In this document: piece by piece, positions 9,392 through 18,653 of the stretch | Layout of the letters: every line of letters begins with the position of its first letter | Numbering within the stretch: the stretch's first letter is position 1 | Source: Aurantiacibacter xanthus | GTDB lineage: Bacteria; Pseudomonadota; Alphaproteobacteria; Sphingomonadales; Sphingomonadaceae | DNA: 64,000 nucleotides | Direction of reading: 5' to 3' | Assembly: GCF_003584015.1 (NCBI RefSeq) | Contig: NZ_QXFM01000142.1 | Location: 1 to 64,000 of the forward strand | Position numbers and translations under genes: made by a program | The notes under the pieces: generated by a model | Databases searched by the model: none | Told to the model about the DNA's origin: nothing | What the model saw: only the letters and a program-made list of their open reading frames with translations

Positions 9392-11668
9392 ATGCCTTTG
9401 TCCGCCGCCTCCGCTGCCCGCACGATTCTTACCCGGCTGCACGAGGTGATGGCGGCGCGCACCCACGCGCAGGCGAAACTGAACAACGTGGTCGAGGTGA
9501 TCGGCGAGACGCTCGATAGCGAAGTCTGCTCGATTTACCTCCTGCGCGAGGGCATGCTCGAACTGTTCGCCACGCGCGGGCTCAATCAGGCGGCCGTCCA
9601 CGTCACCCGGCTCGGCGTGGGCGAGGGGCTGACCGGCACCATCGCCAAGAATATCGAGACGCTGAACCTCGAAGAAGCGGCCATCCACCCCGAATTCCAG
9701 TATCGCTCCGAAACCGGCGAAGAACGGTTCCATTCCTTCGCGGGCGTGCCGATCGTGCGGCGCGAGCGGGCGATTGGCGTGCTGGCGGTGCAGCATGTTG
9801 AGCCCCGGCTTTACGAAGAGGTGGAGATCGAAGCGCTGCAGACGGTCGCCATGGTGCTGGCCGAGCTGATCAACAACGCAGGCCTCGTCGATGGCGAGCA
9901 GCTCGACGGGGCGAGCAGCGCGCAGACCGGGCAGGCGCAGATCAACGGCCTGATGCTGGTGAAGGGCCTTAGTCGCGGCAAGGCGGTGTTCCACCAGCCG
10001 CGCGTCCATATCGAGCAGACCGTGGCCGAGGATATCGAGGCCGAGCGCGAAAGGGTCTATCAGGCCTTCGACCGGATGCGCGACCAGATCGAGCAGATGT
10101 CGACCCAGGCCGAATTCGGCGTCGATGGCGAGCACGAGCAGGTGCTCGAAACCTACAAGATGTTCGCCTACGACGAGGGGTGGAGCCGCCGCATCAACGA
10201 GGCGATCGATTCCGGCCTTACCGCCGAGGCCGCGATCGAGCGGGTGCAGCAGCGCACCCGGATGCGGATGCGGCAGATTCAGGACCCGCTGCTGGCCGAC
10301 CGGATGCACGATCTGGAAGACCTGTCGAACCGGTTGTTGCGGATCGTCTCGGGCAAGGTCGGCACGGCGGCGACCAGCGGGCTGACCGGCGATTCGATCC
10401 TGATCGCGAAGAACCTCGGCCCCGCCGAACTGCTCGAATACGACAAGCGCCGGTTGCGCGGGGTGGTGCTGGAGGAAGGCTCGCTCACCGCCCATGTGGT
10501 GATCGTGGCGCGCGCCATGGGCATTCCGGTGGTGGGCCGCCTCAGGAACCTGCGCGGGCTGGTGCGCGAGGGCGATGAAATTCTGGTCGATGGCGACACC
10601 GGGCAGGTCACGCTGCGCCCGACGCAGGCCGTGTCCGACGCCTTCGAGGAGCGTCTCGCCCGCAGCCGCGAGCGGCGCGCGGGCTATGCCAAGCTGCGCG
10701 ACGTCGAGCCGCGCACGAAGGACGGCGTGCGCATCGAGGTGATGATGAACGCCGGGCTGCGCGACGATGTGGCGATGCTGGGCATGACCGGGGCGGACGG
10801 CATCGGTCTTTACCGCACCGAGTTCCAGTTCCTCGTCTCCGCCGCCTTGCCCGCGCGCGAGCGGCAGGCGCGGCTTTACCGCGAGGTGCTGGAGGCGGCC
10901 AAGGGCAAAAAGGTGATCTTCCGCACCGTCGATATCGGCGGCGACAAGAGCCTGCCCTATCTCGTCAACAAGACCGGCGAGGAAGACGAGAACCCGGCCA
11001 TGGGCTGGCGCGCGCTGCGCCTCTCGCTGGAGCGCGAGGGGCTGCTCAAGGCGCAGGCGCGCGCGCTGCTCGAAGGGGCGGCGGGGCGCGAGCTGAACGT
11101 GATGTTCCCGATGGTGTCGGAGCCGTGGGAGTTCGACGAGGCGCGCAAGGTGTTCGAACATCAGGTCGCCTATCTGCGGATGCGCAAGCACCAGCTGCCG
11201 AGCAAGATCAATTATGGCGTCATGCTTGAGGTGCCCTCGCTCGCCGAGGTGCTCGACCTGCTGCTCGACCGGATCGCCTTTGTCTCGATCGGCACCAACG
11301 ATCTCACCCAGTTCCTGTTCGCCGCCGACCGTTCGAATCCGGCACTGGCCGAGCGGTACGACTGGCTGAGCCCGGCGATTCTGCGGTTCCTCGCCCGTGT
11401 GGTGAAGACCTGCGCGCCGTGGCCGGTCGATGTCGGGGTCTGCGGCGAGATGGGCGGACGGCGGCTGGAAGCGCTGGCGCTGATCGGGATCGGCCTGCGC
11501 CGCCTGTCGATCACCCCGGCCGCGGTGGGGCCGCTCAAGGAGCTGATCAGCACGATTGACACCCGCGCCCTGTCGGTGCGGATGGACGAGTGGCTGGCCC
11601 ATCCTCCGCCCGATATGCGTGCCGCCTTGCGTGACTGGGCGCAGGAGCAAGGGGTCGAATTCGAGTAG
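9392..11668 (+). CDS. ptsP: Phosphoenolpyruvate--protein phosphotransferase of the nitrogen PTS (EI-Ntr)
   Basis: 758 residues. It starts the nitrogen PTS by transferring phosphate from PEP to NPr. The N-terminal GAF domain (about residues 15-160, with EVCSIYLLREG and SFAGVPIVRRERAIGVLAVQH) marks it as PtsP rather than sugar-PTS EI. The phosphohistidine region is GSLTAHVVIVARAMGIPVVG. The PEP-binding C-terminal part has GIGLYRTEFQFL, FRTVDIGGDK and FVSIGTNDLTQF, with Cys in VGVCGEMGG. The ATG at 9392 gives the conserved N terminus. No ptsN or npr is nearby. Confidence 0.95.
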   Translation: MPLSAASAARTILTRLHEVMAARTHAQAKLNNVVEVIGETLDSEVCSIYLLREGMLELFATRGLNQAAVHVTRLGVGEGLTGTIAKNIETLNLEEAAIHPEFQYRSETGEERFHSFAGVPIVRRERAIGVLAVQHVEPRLYEEVEIEALQTVAMVLAELINNAGLVDGEQLDGASSAQTGQAQINGLMLVKGLSRGKAVFHQPRVHIEQTVAEDIEAERERVYQAFDRMRDQIEQMSTQAEFGVDGEHEQVLETYKMFAYDEGWSRRINEAIDSGLTAEAAIERVQQRTRMRMRQIQDPLLADRMHDLEDLSNRLLRIVSGKVGTAATSGLTGDSILIAKNLGPAELLEYDKRRLRGVVLEEGSLTAHVVIVARAMGIPVVGRLRNLRGLVREGDEILVDGDTGQVTLRPTQAVSDAFEERLARSRERRAGYAKLRDVEPRTKDGVRIEVMMNAGLRDDVAMLGMTGADGIGLYRTEFQFLVSAALPARERQARLYREVLEAAKGKKVIFRTVDIGGDKSLPYLVNKTGEEDENPAMGWRALRLSLEREGLLKAQARALLEGAAGRELNVMFPMVSEPWEFDEARKVFEHQVAYLRMRKHQLPSKINYGVMLEVPSLAEVLDLLLDRIAFVSIGTNDLTQFLFAADRSNPALAERYDWLSPAILRFLARVVKTCAPWPVDVGVCGEMGGRRLEALALIGIGLRRLSITPAAVGPLKELISTIDTRALSVRMDEWLAHPPPDMRAALRDWAQEQGVEFE

Positions 11669-11796
11669 GGTCTTAAAAAATGCCCTGATTTTGCTGGGGG
11701 CGTCCCTTGACTTGCCGCACGCTTGTCTTTCTTTTGGGGTAACGGTTGGTCCGGGCCGCCAGGCTGTGCGAAGCCCCAAGGGTCGCAGGTAGGATA

Positions 11797-12654
11797 ATGA
11801 CAGAAGACGAAGAGATGACCGAGGCCGTCCACGAGACGCCGCCCGCTGGCGTCGGCGCTCAGTTGCGCGCCGCGCGCGAGGCGCAGGGCAAGTCGGTGGA
11901 AGATATGGCGATGACCACGCGCATTTCCGTGCGCCATATCGAGCATCTCGATGCGGGCGAGTTCGACCTGCTGCCAGGCCGGATCTACGCCATCGGTTTC
12001 GCCAAGACCTATGCCCGGGAAGTCGGTCTCGACCCCGAGACGGTGGCCGATCAGGTCCGCGCCGAAATGGGCGAGGAACGGGTCGATCACGCGGGCTATA
12101 ACGCCACGTTCGAGCCGGGCGATCCCGCCCGTGCGCCGGGGCGCAAGCTGCTGTGGTTCTCGGTTTTCGCCGTGGTGCTGTTGCTGGCGGGGCTGTTCGT
12201 GTTTGCCCGGCAGCTGTTTGCCCCGGCCGCCGATCTGCCTTCGCTGGTCGAGCAGGAACAGGCCGAGGAAGCAGCGCAGCAGGCGGCAAGTGCCGCGGCC
12301 GAGCAGGCGGCGGCGCAGGTGCCCGATGCCGGCGGCGAGGTTGCCATCACCGCCGAGGGCGAGGCCTGGGTCCGCATCGCCGATGGCGAGGGGCGCGTGC
12401 TGAAGGAAGCGATCCTCGCCGAGGGAGAGAGCTACACCGTACCTGCCGACGCGGAAAACCCGCAGATTTCCACCGCGCGGCCCGATCTGCTGGCGATCAC
12501 GATCGGCGGCAAGGCGGTGCCCAAGCTGGCGGACGAAATGCGCACCATGATGAACCAGCCGTTCAGCGCCGCTGCGCTGCTGGCGCGCGGGCAGGGCGCG
12601 CAGGCGTCGGCTCAGGCGCAGGCGGAACCAGCCAGCGCGGCAACCCCGCGCTAA
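11797..12654 (+). CDS. RodZ-like HTH and transmembrane protein
   Basis: 285 residues. The N-terminal RodZ-type helix-turn-helix (about 15-80: GAQLRAAREAQGKSVEDMAM, ISVRHIEHLDAGEFDLLPGR, YAIGFAKTYAREVGLD) is followed by one membrane segment near residues 110-132. A linker rich in Ala, Glu and Gln and a C-terminal DUF4115-like beta domain (EAWVRIADGEGRVLKEAIL) follow. RodZ ties MreB to the cell-wall machinery, and this topology fits. It stands upstream of a YbgF-like gene, so the neighbourhood is envelope-related. Confidence 0.8.
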   Translation: MTEDEEMTEAVHETPPAGVGAQLRAAREAQGKSVEDMAMTTRISVRHIEHLDAGEFDLLPGRIYAIGFAKTYAREVGLDPETVADQVRAEMGEERVDHAGYNATFEPGDPARAPGRKLLWFSVFAVVLLLAGLFVFARQLFAPAADLPSLVEQEQAEEAAQQAASAAAEQAAAQVPDAGGEVAITAEGEAWVRIADGEGRVLKEAILAEGESYTVPADAENPQISTARPDLLAITIGGKAVPKLADEMRTMMNQPFSAAALLARGQGAQASAQAQAEPASAATPR

Positions 12655-12801
12655 CGGCTCACGAGCCGAAGCAGGCTCTGGCGATTGACCGGGGATTAGG
12701 GCTCCTGGCCTATTTCCCGTAGTGGTTAATCGCCTATCTTGGTTAAGGCTGGCATCTGATCCAGCGGGGGCGACATCGAGGCAGGAGGATAAGCAAGCAC
12801 G

Positions 12802-13767
12802 ATGATCCAGCAGATTGCACGGGCACGACACGGCCTGATGATGAGCGGCGCGGTGGCGCTGGCCATGGTTGTGAGCACTCCGGCAGCGGCGCAGGTCGAC
12901 GCGCGGCTTGAGCGCATCGAGGCCCAGTTGCGCGCGCTTCAGCGCACCGTGTTCCCCGGCGGTGACCAGCGGTTCTTCGAACCCGAGATCACGCCGCAGA
13001 GCAACAATGCCAACACGCCCACGCCCGGCATTTCGAGCAGTGCGATGACCGATGTGCTTGCGCGCATTGCGGCGATCGAAACCCAGCTGACCCGGCTGAC
13101 CGCCGCGACCGAGGTTAACGAGAACGCGCTCAATGCGCTGACCCAGCGGGTGGCGGCGATGGAAGCGGGCCGGGCGGTGACCACCCCCTCGACCCAGCCC
13201 GCGCTGCAAACCCCGGCGCCGATCTCGACGCCGACGCCCACTCCGGGCCCGACGCCGGCCCCGGCCCCGGCGTCGAACCAGCCGAGCGGCGTGATCGCGG
13301 TTCCCGGCTCGGGCACCAGCGGCCCCAGCGCCGCGCGTCTGGCCGGGGTGCAGGCCATTTCCAAACCCGCCACCGGCGATATGGGTGAGGACGAGTACAC
13401 CTACGGCTTTCGCCTGTGGGAGGCCAAGTACTACCCCGAGGCGCAGCAGCAGCTGGCGCTCTATATCGAGAAGTATCCGAGCCACCGGATGATCTCCTAT
13501 GGCCGCAACCTGCTTGGCCGCGCCTACCTCGATGCCGGTGATCCGCGCACTGCGGCGACGCACTTCTTCGAGAACTACCAGTCCGACAAGCAGGGTGCGC
13601 GCGCCGGCGACAGTCTGCTGTATCTGGCCGAGAGCATGATCCAGCTCGACGACACCCGCCGCGCCTGTATCGCGCTTGCCGAGTTCGGCGACACCTATCC
13701 GGCGCTGGCGACGGGCCGGTTGCAGACGATGTACGACGGGCTGAAGGGCCGCGTAAGCTGCAACTGA
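12802..13767 (+). CDS. YbgF/CpoB-like periplasmic TPR protein
   Basis: 321 residues. A signal peptide ends near VVSTPAAAQ-VDARLE. A short coiled coil (RLERIEAQLRALQRTVFPGG, then IAAIETQLTRLTAATEVNE) precedes a Pro/Thr-rich linker and a C-terminal TPR region from about residue 195 (EYTYGFRLWEAKYYPEAQQQ; HRMISYGRNLLGRAYLDAGD). This layout matches YbgF/CpoB, which coordinates Tol-Pal with peptidoglycan synthesis. No tol-pal genes are adjacent. It is followed after 4 bp by tilS, so the two are coupled. Confidence 0.8.
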   Translation: MIQQIARARHGLMMSGAVALAMVVSTPAAAQVDARLERIEAQLRALQRTVFPGGDQRFFEPEITPQSNNANTPTPGISSSAMTDVLARIAAIETQLTRLTAATEVNENALNALTQRVAAMEAGRAVTTPSTQPALQTPAPISTPTPTPGPTPAPAPASNQPSGVIAVPGSGTSGPSAARLAGVQAISKPATGDMGEDEYTYGFRLWEAKYYPEAQQQLALYIEKYPSHRMISYGRNLLGRAYLDAGDPRTAATHFFENYQSDKQGARAGDSLLYLAESMIQLDDTRRACIALAEFGDTYPALATGRLQTMYDGLKGRVSCN

Positions 13768-13771
13768 GCCG

Positions 13772-14716
13772 GTGAGCGAAGCTGTGCCGCCCGAACTGGT
13801 CGCGCGGTTTCGTGAGGCGCTGGGGCGGCTCAATCCCGAAGGGCGCCAGATCGGGCTTGCGGTGTCTGGCGGGCCCGATTCCATGGCCATGCTGCTGCTC
13901 GCGCACGCGGCGATTCCGGGCCGGTTTGCGGTCGCCACGGTCAACCATGGCCTGCGTGCGGAGGCGGCGGACGAATGCGCGCTGGTCGCTGCGGCTTGCG
14001 CGCAGCGCGGGATTGCCTGCGAGGTGCTCGCCATACGGGTGGGCGAGGGCAACGTTCAGGCCGAGGCTCGGGCCGCGCGCTATGCGGCGCTGTGTGGCTG
14101 GGCCGATGCGCAGGGCCTTGCCGCCGTCGCCACCGCGCACCATGCCGACGATCAGGCCGAAACGCTGCTGATGCGGCTCAACCGGGGCAGCGGCGTGGCG
14201 GGCCTTGCCGGGGTGCGCGAGCGCAACCAGCCGAGTGGCTTCGATTGCGCGGTCATCCGCCCGCTGCTGCACTTCCGCCGCGCCGAGCTGGCGCAGGTGG
14301 TGGCGGGCGAGGCGGTCGTGCACGATCCCTCCAACCACGATCCGCGCTTCGACCGCGTGGCGATGCGCCAGAACCTTGCCGCGTGTGACTGGCTCGATCC
14401 GCTGGCGATTGCCCGCTCGGCCAGCATTCTTGCCGAGGCCTATGAGGCGGTCGAGGCCTATGCCGATCTTCTGTGGCCGCAGGCGGTGCGGGCCGAGGGG
14501 TCGGGCTATGTCATTACCCCGGTGGCCGCGCGCGAGATGAACCGGCGGCTGCTGGCGCGGGTGCTCGAAAAACTCGGCGGCAGGCCACGCGGCGGCGATG
14601 TGGCGCGGTTGCTGATGAAGCTGGAAGCGGGCGAGGGCGGCAATGTCGCGGGCGTGCTGGCGCGGGTGAAGCGCGGCGAATGGGTGCTTGGATTGGAGCC
14701 GGTGCGGCGGGCTTGA
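13772..14716 (+). CDS. tilS: tRNA(Ile)-lysidine synthetase
   Basis: 314 residues from a GTG start 4 bp after the YbgF-like stop. TilS puts lysine on C34 of the CAU-anticodon isoleucine tRNA. The PP-loop motif AVSGGPDSMAMLLLAH, then ATVNHGLRAEAADE and ATAHHADDQAETLLMRLNRG, are diagnostic. The C-terminal domain is short, as in other alphaproteobacterial forms. In many relatives ftsH follows tilS; here it does not, and the operon ends at a repeat. Confidence 0.93.
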   Translation: MSEAVPPELVARFREALGRLNPEGRQIGLAVSGGPDSMAMLLLAHAAIPGRFAVATVNHGLRAEAADECALVAAACAQRGIACEVLAIRVGEGNVQAEARAARYAALCGWADAQGLAAVATAHHADDQAETLLMRLNRGSGVAGLAGVRERNQPSGFDCAVIRPLLHFRRAELAQVVAGEAVVHDPSNHDPRFDRVAMRQNLAACDWLDPLAIARSASILAEAYEAVEAYADLLWPQAVRAEGSGYVITPVAAREMNRRLLARVLEKLGGRPRGGDVARLLMKLEAGEGGNVAGVLARVKRGEWVLGLEPVRRA

Positions 14717-14759
14717 ATCAAACCTCGCTCGTCCTGAGCTAATTCCAACACCCGCTCAC

Positions 14760-14840
14760 CCTGAGCTTGTCGAAGGGTCGCCCTTATCTTTGATCAGGTG
14801 CATGGGGCGGAAGGAAAAACAGTCCTTCGACAAGCTCAGG
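14760..14840. repeat. Inverted repeat, family B (CCTGAGCTTGTCGAAGG)
   Basis: CCTGAGCTTGTCGAAGG at 14760-14776 is matched by its exact reverse complement at 14824-14840, a perfect 17-bp inverted repeat with a 47-bp spacer. Further partial copies (GTCCTGAGCT at 14731, AAGCTCAGGACGAGCGG near 14871) flank it. The same sequence recurs at 46062-46164. It fills the gap between the convergent ends of tilS and the L,D-transpeptidase gene. Confidence 0.75.
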
Positions 14841-14905
14841 ACGAACGGACAGGGGTTTTAGGCATATTGTAAGCTCAGGACGAGCGGAGTTTCTCACCCC
14901 ATCTC

Positions 14906-15655
14906 TCACCCCGTCTTCAGCGAACCGCCCACACCGGTCCGCACACCATCGGTGACGATCACCACATCGCCGACCTTCGCAATATCGTAGAGCTTCGACA
15001 CAAAGGCATCCGGCACCCCGATGCAGCCATGGCTGGCATAGCCGCGCTCGACCTCGCTGCCGCCGTGGATGGCAATGCCGTCCCAGGTCAGCCGCAGCGT
15101 CCAGGGCATCGGCGCATTGCCGTATTTCTCGGAAACATTGTGCCGCTCCTTGGTCAGGATCGGGAACACACCCGTAGGGGTGGGGTGCGCGGGGGTGCCC
15201 AGCATCGCGGCAGCCGCGCCGATCTCGTAGCCGGCGCGGAACACGCTGATCACGCGCGCCTGAAGATCGACCGTGATGCGCAGCGGGCCATCTGGCACGC
15301 CCGCGTCGTCCCAGTGCCACTCGCCATAGCGGATCGGCCCTTCGATCGGCAGCACGCGCTTGATGACGAAGGGATCGTTGGGATCGTAGTCGGGCGCGGC
15401 GGCAAGCGCGCGCTCGGCCTCGGCCCGCGCCTGCGGATCGACCGGATCGAACCCGTCATAATCGGCGGTGGGATCGGCCACGGCAGTAGCGTTCGCGGCG
15501 GGCGTTGCGGGGCTGTCGGCGAGCACGTCCTCGCGCGTCAGCCAGCCATCGAGCACTTCCTTGGGCTCAAGCGAGCGACCGGCCACCAGCAGCAGCGCAA
15601 TCACTGCCACCAGCACGAGGCTCACGCCGCCTATCCACTTTACGCTTGCGTTCAT
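14906..15655 (-). CDS. L,D-transpeptidase (YkuD family)
   Basis: 249 residues from the ATG at 15655. An uncleaved signal anchor (about residues 6-26, SLVLVAVIALLLVAGRSL) places it in the periplasm. The YkuD catalytic motif is complete: IHGGSEVERGYASHGCIGVP, with the nucleophilic cysteine in SHGC. These enzymes form 3-3 peptidoglycan cross-links or attach proteins to peptidoglycan. An open frame continues upstream into a repeat and was not used. Confidence 0.9.
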   Translation of the reverse strand: MNASVKWIGGVSLVLVAVIALLLVAGRSLEPKEVLDGWLTREDVLADSPATPAANATAVADPTADYDGFDPVDPQARAEAERALAAAPDYDPNDPFVIKRVLPIEGPIRYGEWHWDDAGVPDGPLRITVDLQARVISVFRAGYEIGAAAAMLGTPAHPTPTGVFPILTKERHNVSEKYGNAPMPWTLRLTWDGIAIHGGSEVERGYASHGCIGVPDAFVSKLYDIAKVGDVVIVTDGVRTGVGGSLKTG

Positions 15656-15742
15656 GCACGAGGTAATGGGGCAGGGAGGTAAATATTTCCAGTGCTGCTC
15701 GCCATCCGTTCGTGCTGAGGAGGGCGAAGGCAAAGCCCGAGC

Positions 15743-15835
15743 CACCTTGCTCCCCTCCCCTTGTGGAGGGGTTGGGGGTGGCGGCTCGACAGCGCTGGCG
15801 TGGCCCCCCCATCCCAACCCTTCCCCGAGGGGAAG
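15743..15835. repeat. GC-rich palindromic intergenic repeat, family A core (inverted)
   Basis: Arms resembling CTCCCCTCCCCTTGTGGAGG and CCTTCCCCGAGGGGAAGGGC enclose GGGTTGGGGGTGGC and CCCCCATCCC segments. It is the reverse-oriented core of the element at 382-535, without the recognisable GATGACA/TGTCATC ends. It sits between the L,D-transpeptidase start and the end of the PEPC-like gene. Confidence 0.65.
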
Positions 15836-15869
15836 GGCTTTTTATGGCATTCCGCCCTAGGAGCGAGTG

Positions 15870-18653
15870 CTATCCATGCGCCCCGAACACATTGGCGATC
15901 ACCGTGGTGATCCGCAGCGAGAGGCTGTGCGCCGCGTCGATCGGCTCGATGAAATTGCGGTGGATCGCCTCGTAGCCGTGGTCGGTGTTTTCGGGCCAGT
16001 CGGTGGGTTCGGTGAGGTTGAACTGGTCGATCTGCGGGAAGCTCACCGGATAGGCCCGCCTGAGCTGCGCCAGCGCCTCGTCCACGCGCAGGGTGAAGAC
16101 CATCTCCAGCACGTCGTCGCGGCTGACGTCGTTGGCGCGGCTGAACACCGGCACGCTGACCGCGCGCAGGAACATGTGTTGCAGCAAGGCCAGCCGCAGC
16201 GCCTGCGCCGCGCCGATCATCCGGCGCTTCTCCTCGCGGGCCGGGTCGGGGTCTTCCTCGGGGATCAGCGCGAGCAGCCGGTGCAGCTTCATCGCATCGA
16301 CCCGCAAGCGGCTCGCCAGCCGCCGGAACACGCCCGCACGGTCGTCCTTCACGAGGTATTCGCTCAGCGCCTCGCAGGCGTCGGTGAGGTGGGTTTCGGT
16401 GCCGCGATAGGGGCGGCTCGCCCAGTAGGCCGAGTTGAACAGCTCGCCAAAAGCGGCGACCGTCTTCACGCTGGCAAGGCCATTGGCGGCGCGCACCAGC
16501 CGGATCAGCTCGCGCCCACGCGGGCTTTCGCGCAGCAGCGCGGCGATTTCCTCGTAATTGCCCTCCGCCGCTTCGCCCACGCCCGCGATCACGTTGACCG
16601 GATAGCCGAGCTGCTGGAGGATCGAATTGTGCGGGATCGCGCGGATCTGGCGCAGGCTCATGTCACGGTCGGCGTTGAGGTCGCTCTGGCGGCGGCTGAC
16701 GCGGCTGCCGGTCGAGTTAAGCAGGCCGAGCCCGAAAGCGGTGATCGCGCGCGAGTAGGTGCGGCTTTCGAGGTGGTCGCGTTGGTGCTCCTTGATCGCG
16801 CGGTAGAAATCGAGGCTGAGGTCGGTGCGGCGATAGAACTCGTCGGGCGCGACATCGGCATCGGTGTCGTTGGGGCGCAGCACCGCGATGCGGGTGAGCA
16901 TGGCCAGCGCCAGCTCGGGGGTGGCGAACCACAGGTAGCCGTCGCCGCCCTGAAAGCTGACCTCGGGCTCAAGCGCTATCCCGGCACGCACGAAGCGGCG
17001 CTTGGCCCAGGGCGAGAGCGCCCAGTCGAGCCGGTCGGCCATCTTGGTGGGGTGCGCGCCGCGGCCCATGCTTTCGCCGTGGGTGTTGAAGATCAGCGCG
17101 CTGACATCGGTGAGGCCATTGGCGTCCATCGCCTCGGCGAGGCGGCCTTGCAGACGCTCGATCGCGAGGCTGGCGGGAAGCTGGCCGACGAAGCGTCCGG
17201 CATCCGAAAAGCCCGCCTGAATGGAGACGCGCCCGCGCTTGCGGACATAGTCCTGATATTCGGGCTCGGCGAGCAGTTCGTCAAGGAAGCGGCCGCCGTG
17301 TTCGAGCGCGGTCTCGGTCTCGAACAGGGGCGAGCAGTCGACCTTGTCGGCGATCCCGAACAGCTTGGCGAAATAGACCGCGGCGAGCACCGTGGCGGGC
17401 TCTTCGCATTCGGCGATGAGCATGCGGATCGGGGCGTCGGCGTCGATATGGGCGAGGATCTGCGCCATGGCGAGGAACTGGCGGGTGGCGGTGCTGGCCT
17501 CGATCGCGAGCGCGCCGAAGTTCGAGCGCAGCGGCTTCACCTCGGCAATGGCCTTGCGCAGGTGGACCATGGCGCCCTTGCTGGCGAGGTCGATCCTGCC
17601 TTCGGGGTCGACCCGGCGGCGGATCGCGTTGTGGAGCTGCTTGGCGTTGACGCGGAAGTGGATCCAGCCCATCCCGAGCCCGTCGGCGCGCATGGCGGCG
17701 GCGAGCGTTTTCAAGGCGATAGCGCGGTCATGATCGGCTGCGCGCGCTTCGGCCTCAAGCTGTGCGATCATGCCTTTGAGCGACAGCAGCTTGCGCGGGT
17801 CGGAAGCGGTGAGCCGGTTGGCGGCGACCGAAAGCGCGGCCGGTTCGGAGAGGTCGGCGGCGAAGTCCTGCGCCCGCTCGGCGGCATAGTCGCGCGCGGG
17901 GACCAGTTCGGACAGCAGCGGGTGCTTGGCGTCGATCCCCTCCAGCTGCGCGACATAGCGCGCCAGCCGCTCGGCCTTTTCGGCGAGGCGGAACCCGATC
18001 GAGTTCGACCAGGTGATGTCGGTCCGCCCGTCCATGTCATAGCCGACCCAGGTCGCGAACCGGAACGGCAGCGGGGCCAGATCGTGCCAGTCGCCGGGCC
18101 ATTGCTGTGCGGCATGGCCAAGCAAGGTGGCGACCACCTTGTCACGTGCATCCTGCGCATTGGCGATGGCGAACATCGCGCGGTCATGCTCGTAAGCCAG
18201 CGTGACCTGCGGACGCGGCTCGCCAACGCAGGTTGCATCAATTGTGCCCGCGCCAGAGGCGCAATCGGCCAGCGCTGCGGTCTGTTTGGGGGAGAGCAGG
18301 AAGGTCGGGTGGGCGGTGAACACCGCGTGGAGTTGCGGGCGCTCCCACCGCTCCTTGAAGGCGGCGAAGGTGGGGCTGTCGAAGCTGGCTTGCAGTGCCT
18401 TGGTGTTCTCGTCCTGCGCGACGGGGGCGACGAAGCTGGACATGCGCACACAGCGGTTTTGCAGCGCGGCGACTTCCAGCTCGGCGATCATCGCTTCGCA
18501 TTGGGCAAGGCTCAGCTCGCCCGCCTCGAGCTGGCGCGAGAGGTCGAGCGAGAGCTGGAACACCGGATTGAACAGCGGGGTCTGTCCGGTGTGCTCGTGC
18601 AGGTCTTGCAGGCGGGCGGTGAGGGCGGAGACGGAGGTGAGGGCCTCGCTCAT
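15870..18653 (-). CDS. ppc: Phosphoenolpyruvate carboxylase, divergent form
   Basis: 927 residues, PEPC-sized. The N-terminal TAHPT motif with the catalytic histidine (about residue 115) is intact. Other signatures are altered: the loop normally written FHGRGGS.GRGGGP reads FNTHGESMGRGAHPT, and the GYSDS.KD motif reads AGFSDAGRFVG. The C terminus ends VIANVFGAHG rather than in the usual RNTG. It is the last gene of the zwf-edd-glk-eda operon (ATGA overlap with eda), so an anaplerotic PEP to oxaloacetate role makes sense. The missing residues leave activity open. Confidence 0.75.
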   Translation of the reverse strand: MSEALTSVSALTARLQDLHEHTGQTPLFNPVFQLSLDLSRQLEAGELSLAQCEAMIAELEVAALQNRCVRMSSFVAPVAQDENTKALQASFDSPTFAAFKERWERPQLHAVFTAHPTFLLSPKQTAALADCASGAGTIDATCVGEPRPQVTLAYEHDRAMFAIANAQDARDKVVATLLGHAAQQWPGDWHDLAPLPFRFATWVGYDMDGRTDITWSNSIGFRLAEKAERLARYVAQLEGIDAKHPLLSELVPARDYAAERAQDFAADLSEPAALSVAANRLTASDPRKLLSLKGMIAQLEAEARAADHDRAIALKTLAAAMRADGLGMGWIHFRVNAKQLHNAIRRRVDPEGRIDLASKGAMVHLRKAIAEVKPLRSNFGALAIEASTATRQFLAMAQILAHIDADAPIRMLIAECEEPATVLAAVYFAKLFGIADKVDCSPLFETETALEHGGRFLDELLAEPEYQDYVRKRGRVSIQAGFSDAGRFVGQLPASLAIERLQGRLAEAMDANGLTDVSALIFNTHGESMGRGAHPTKMADRLDWALSPWAKRRFVRAGIALEPEVSFQGGDGYLWFATPELALAMLTRIAVLRPNDTDADVAPDEFYRRTDLSLDFYRAIKEHQRDHLESRTYSRAITAFGLGLLNSTGSRVSRRQSDLNADRDMSLRQIRAIPHNSILQQLGYPVNVIAGVGEAAEGNYEEIAALLRESPRGRELIRLVRAANGLASVKTVAAFGELFNSAYWASRPYRGTETHLTDACEALSEYLVKDDRAGVFRRLASRLRVDAMKLHRLLALIPEEDPDPAREEKRRMIGAAQALRLALLQHMFLRAVSVPVFSRANDVSRDDVLEMVFTLRVDEALAQLRRAYPVSFPQIDQFNLTEPTDWPENTDHGYEAIHRNFIEPIDAAHSLSLRITTVIANVFGAHG

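Noticed and set aside
9329-14052. Very long open frames antisense to ptsP and the following genes
   Set aside because: They are mirror frames of high-GC coding sequence. Their translations are rich in Arg, His and Gln with no domains, while the plus-strand genes have clear family motifs.
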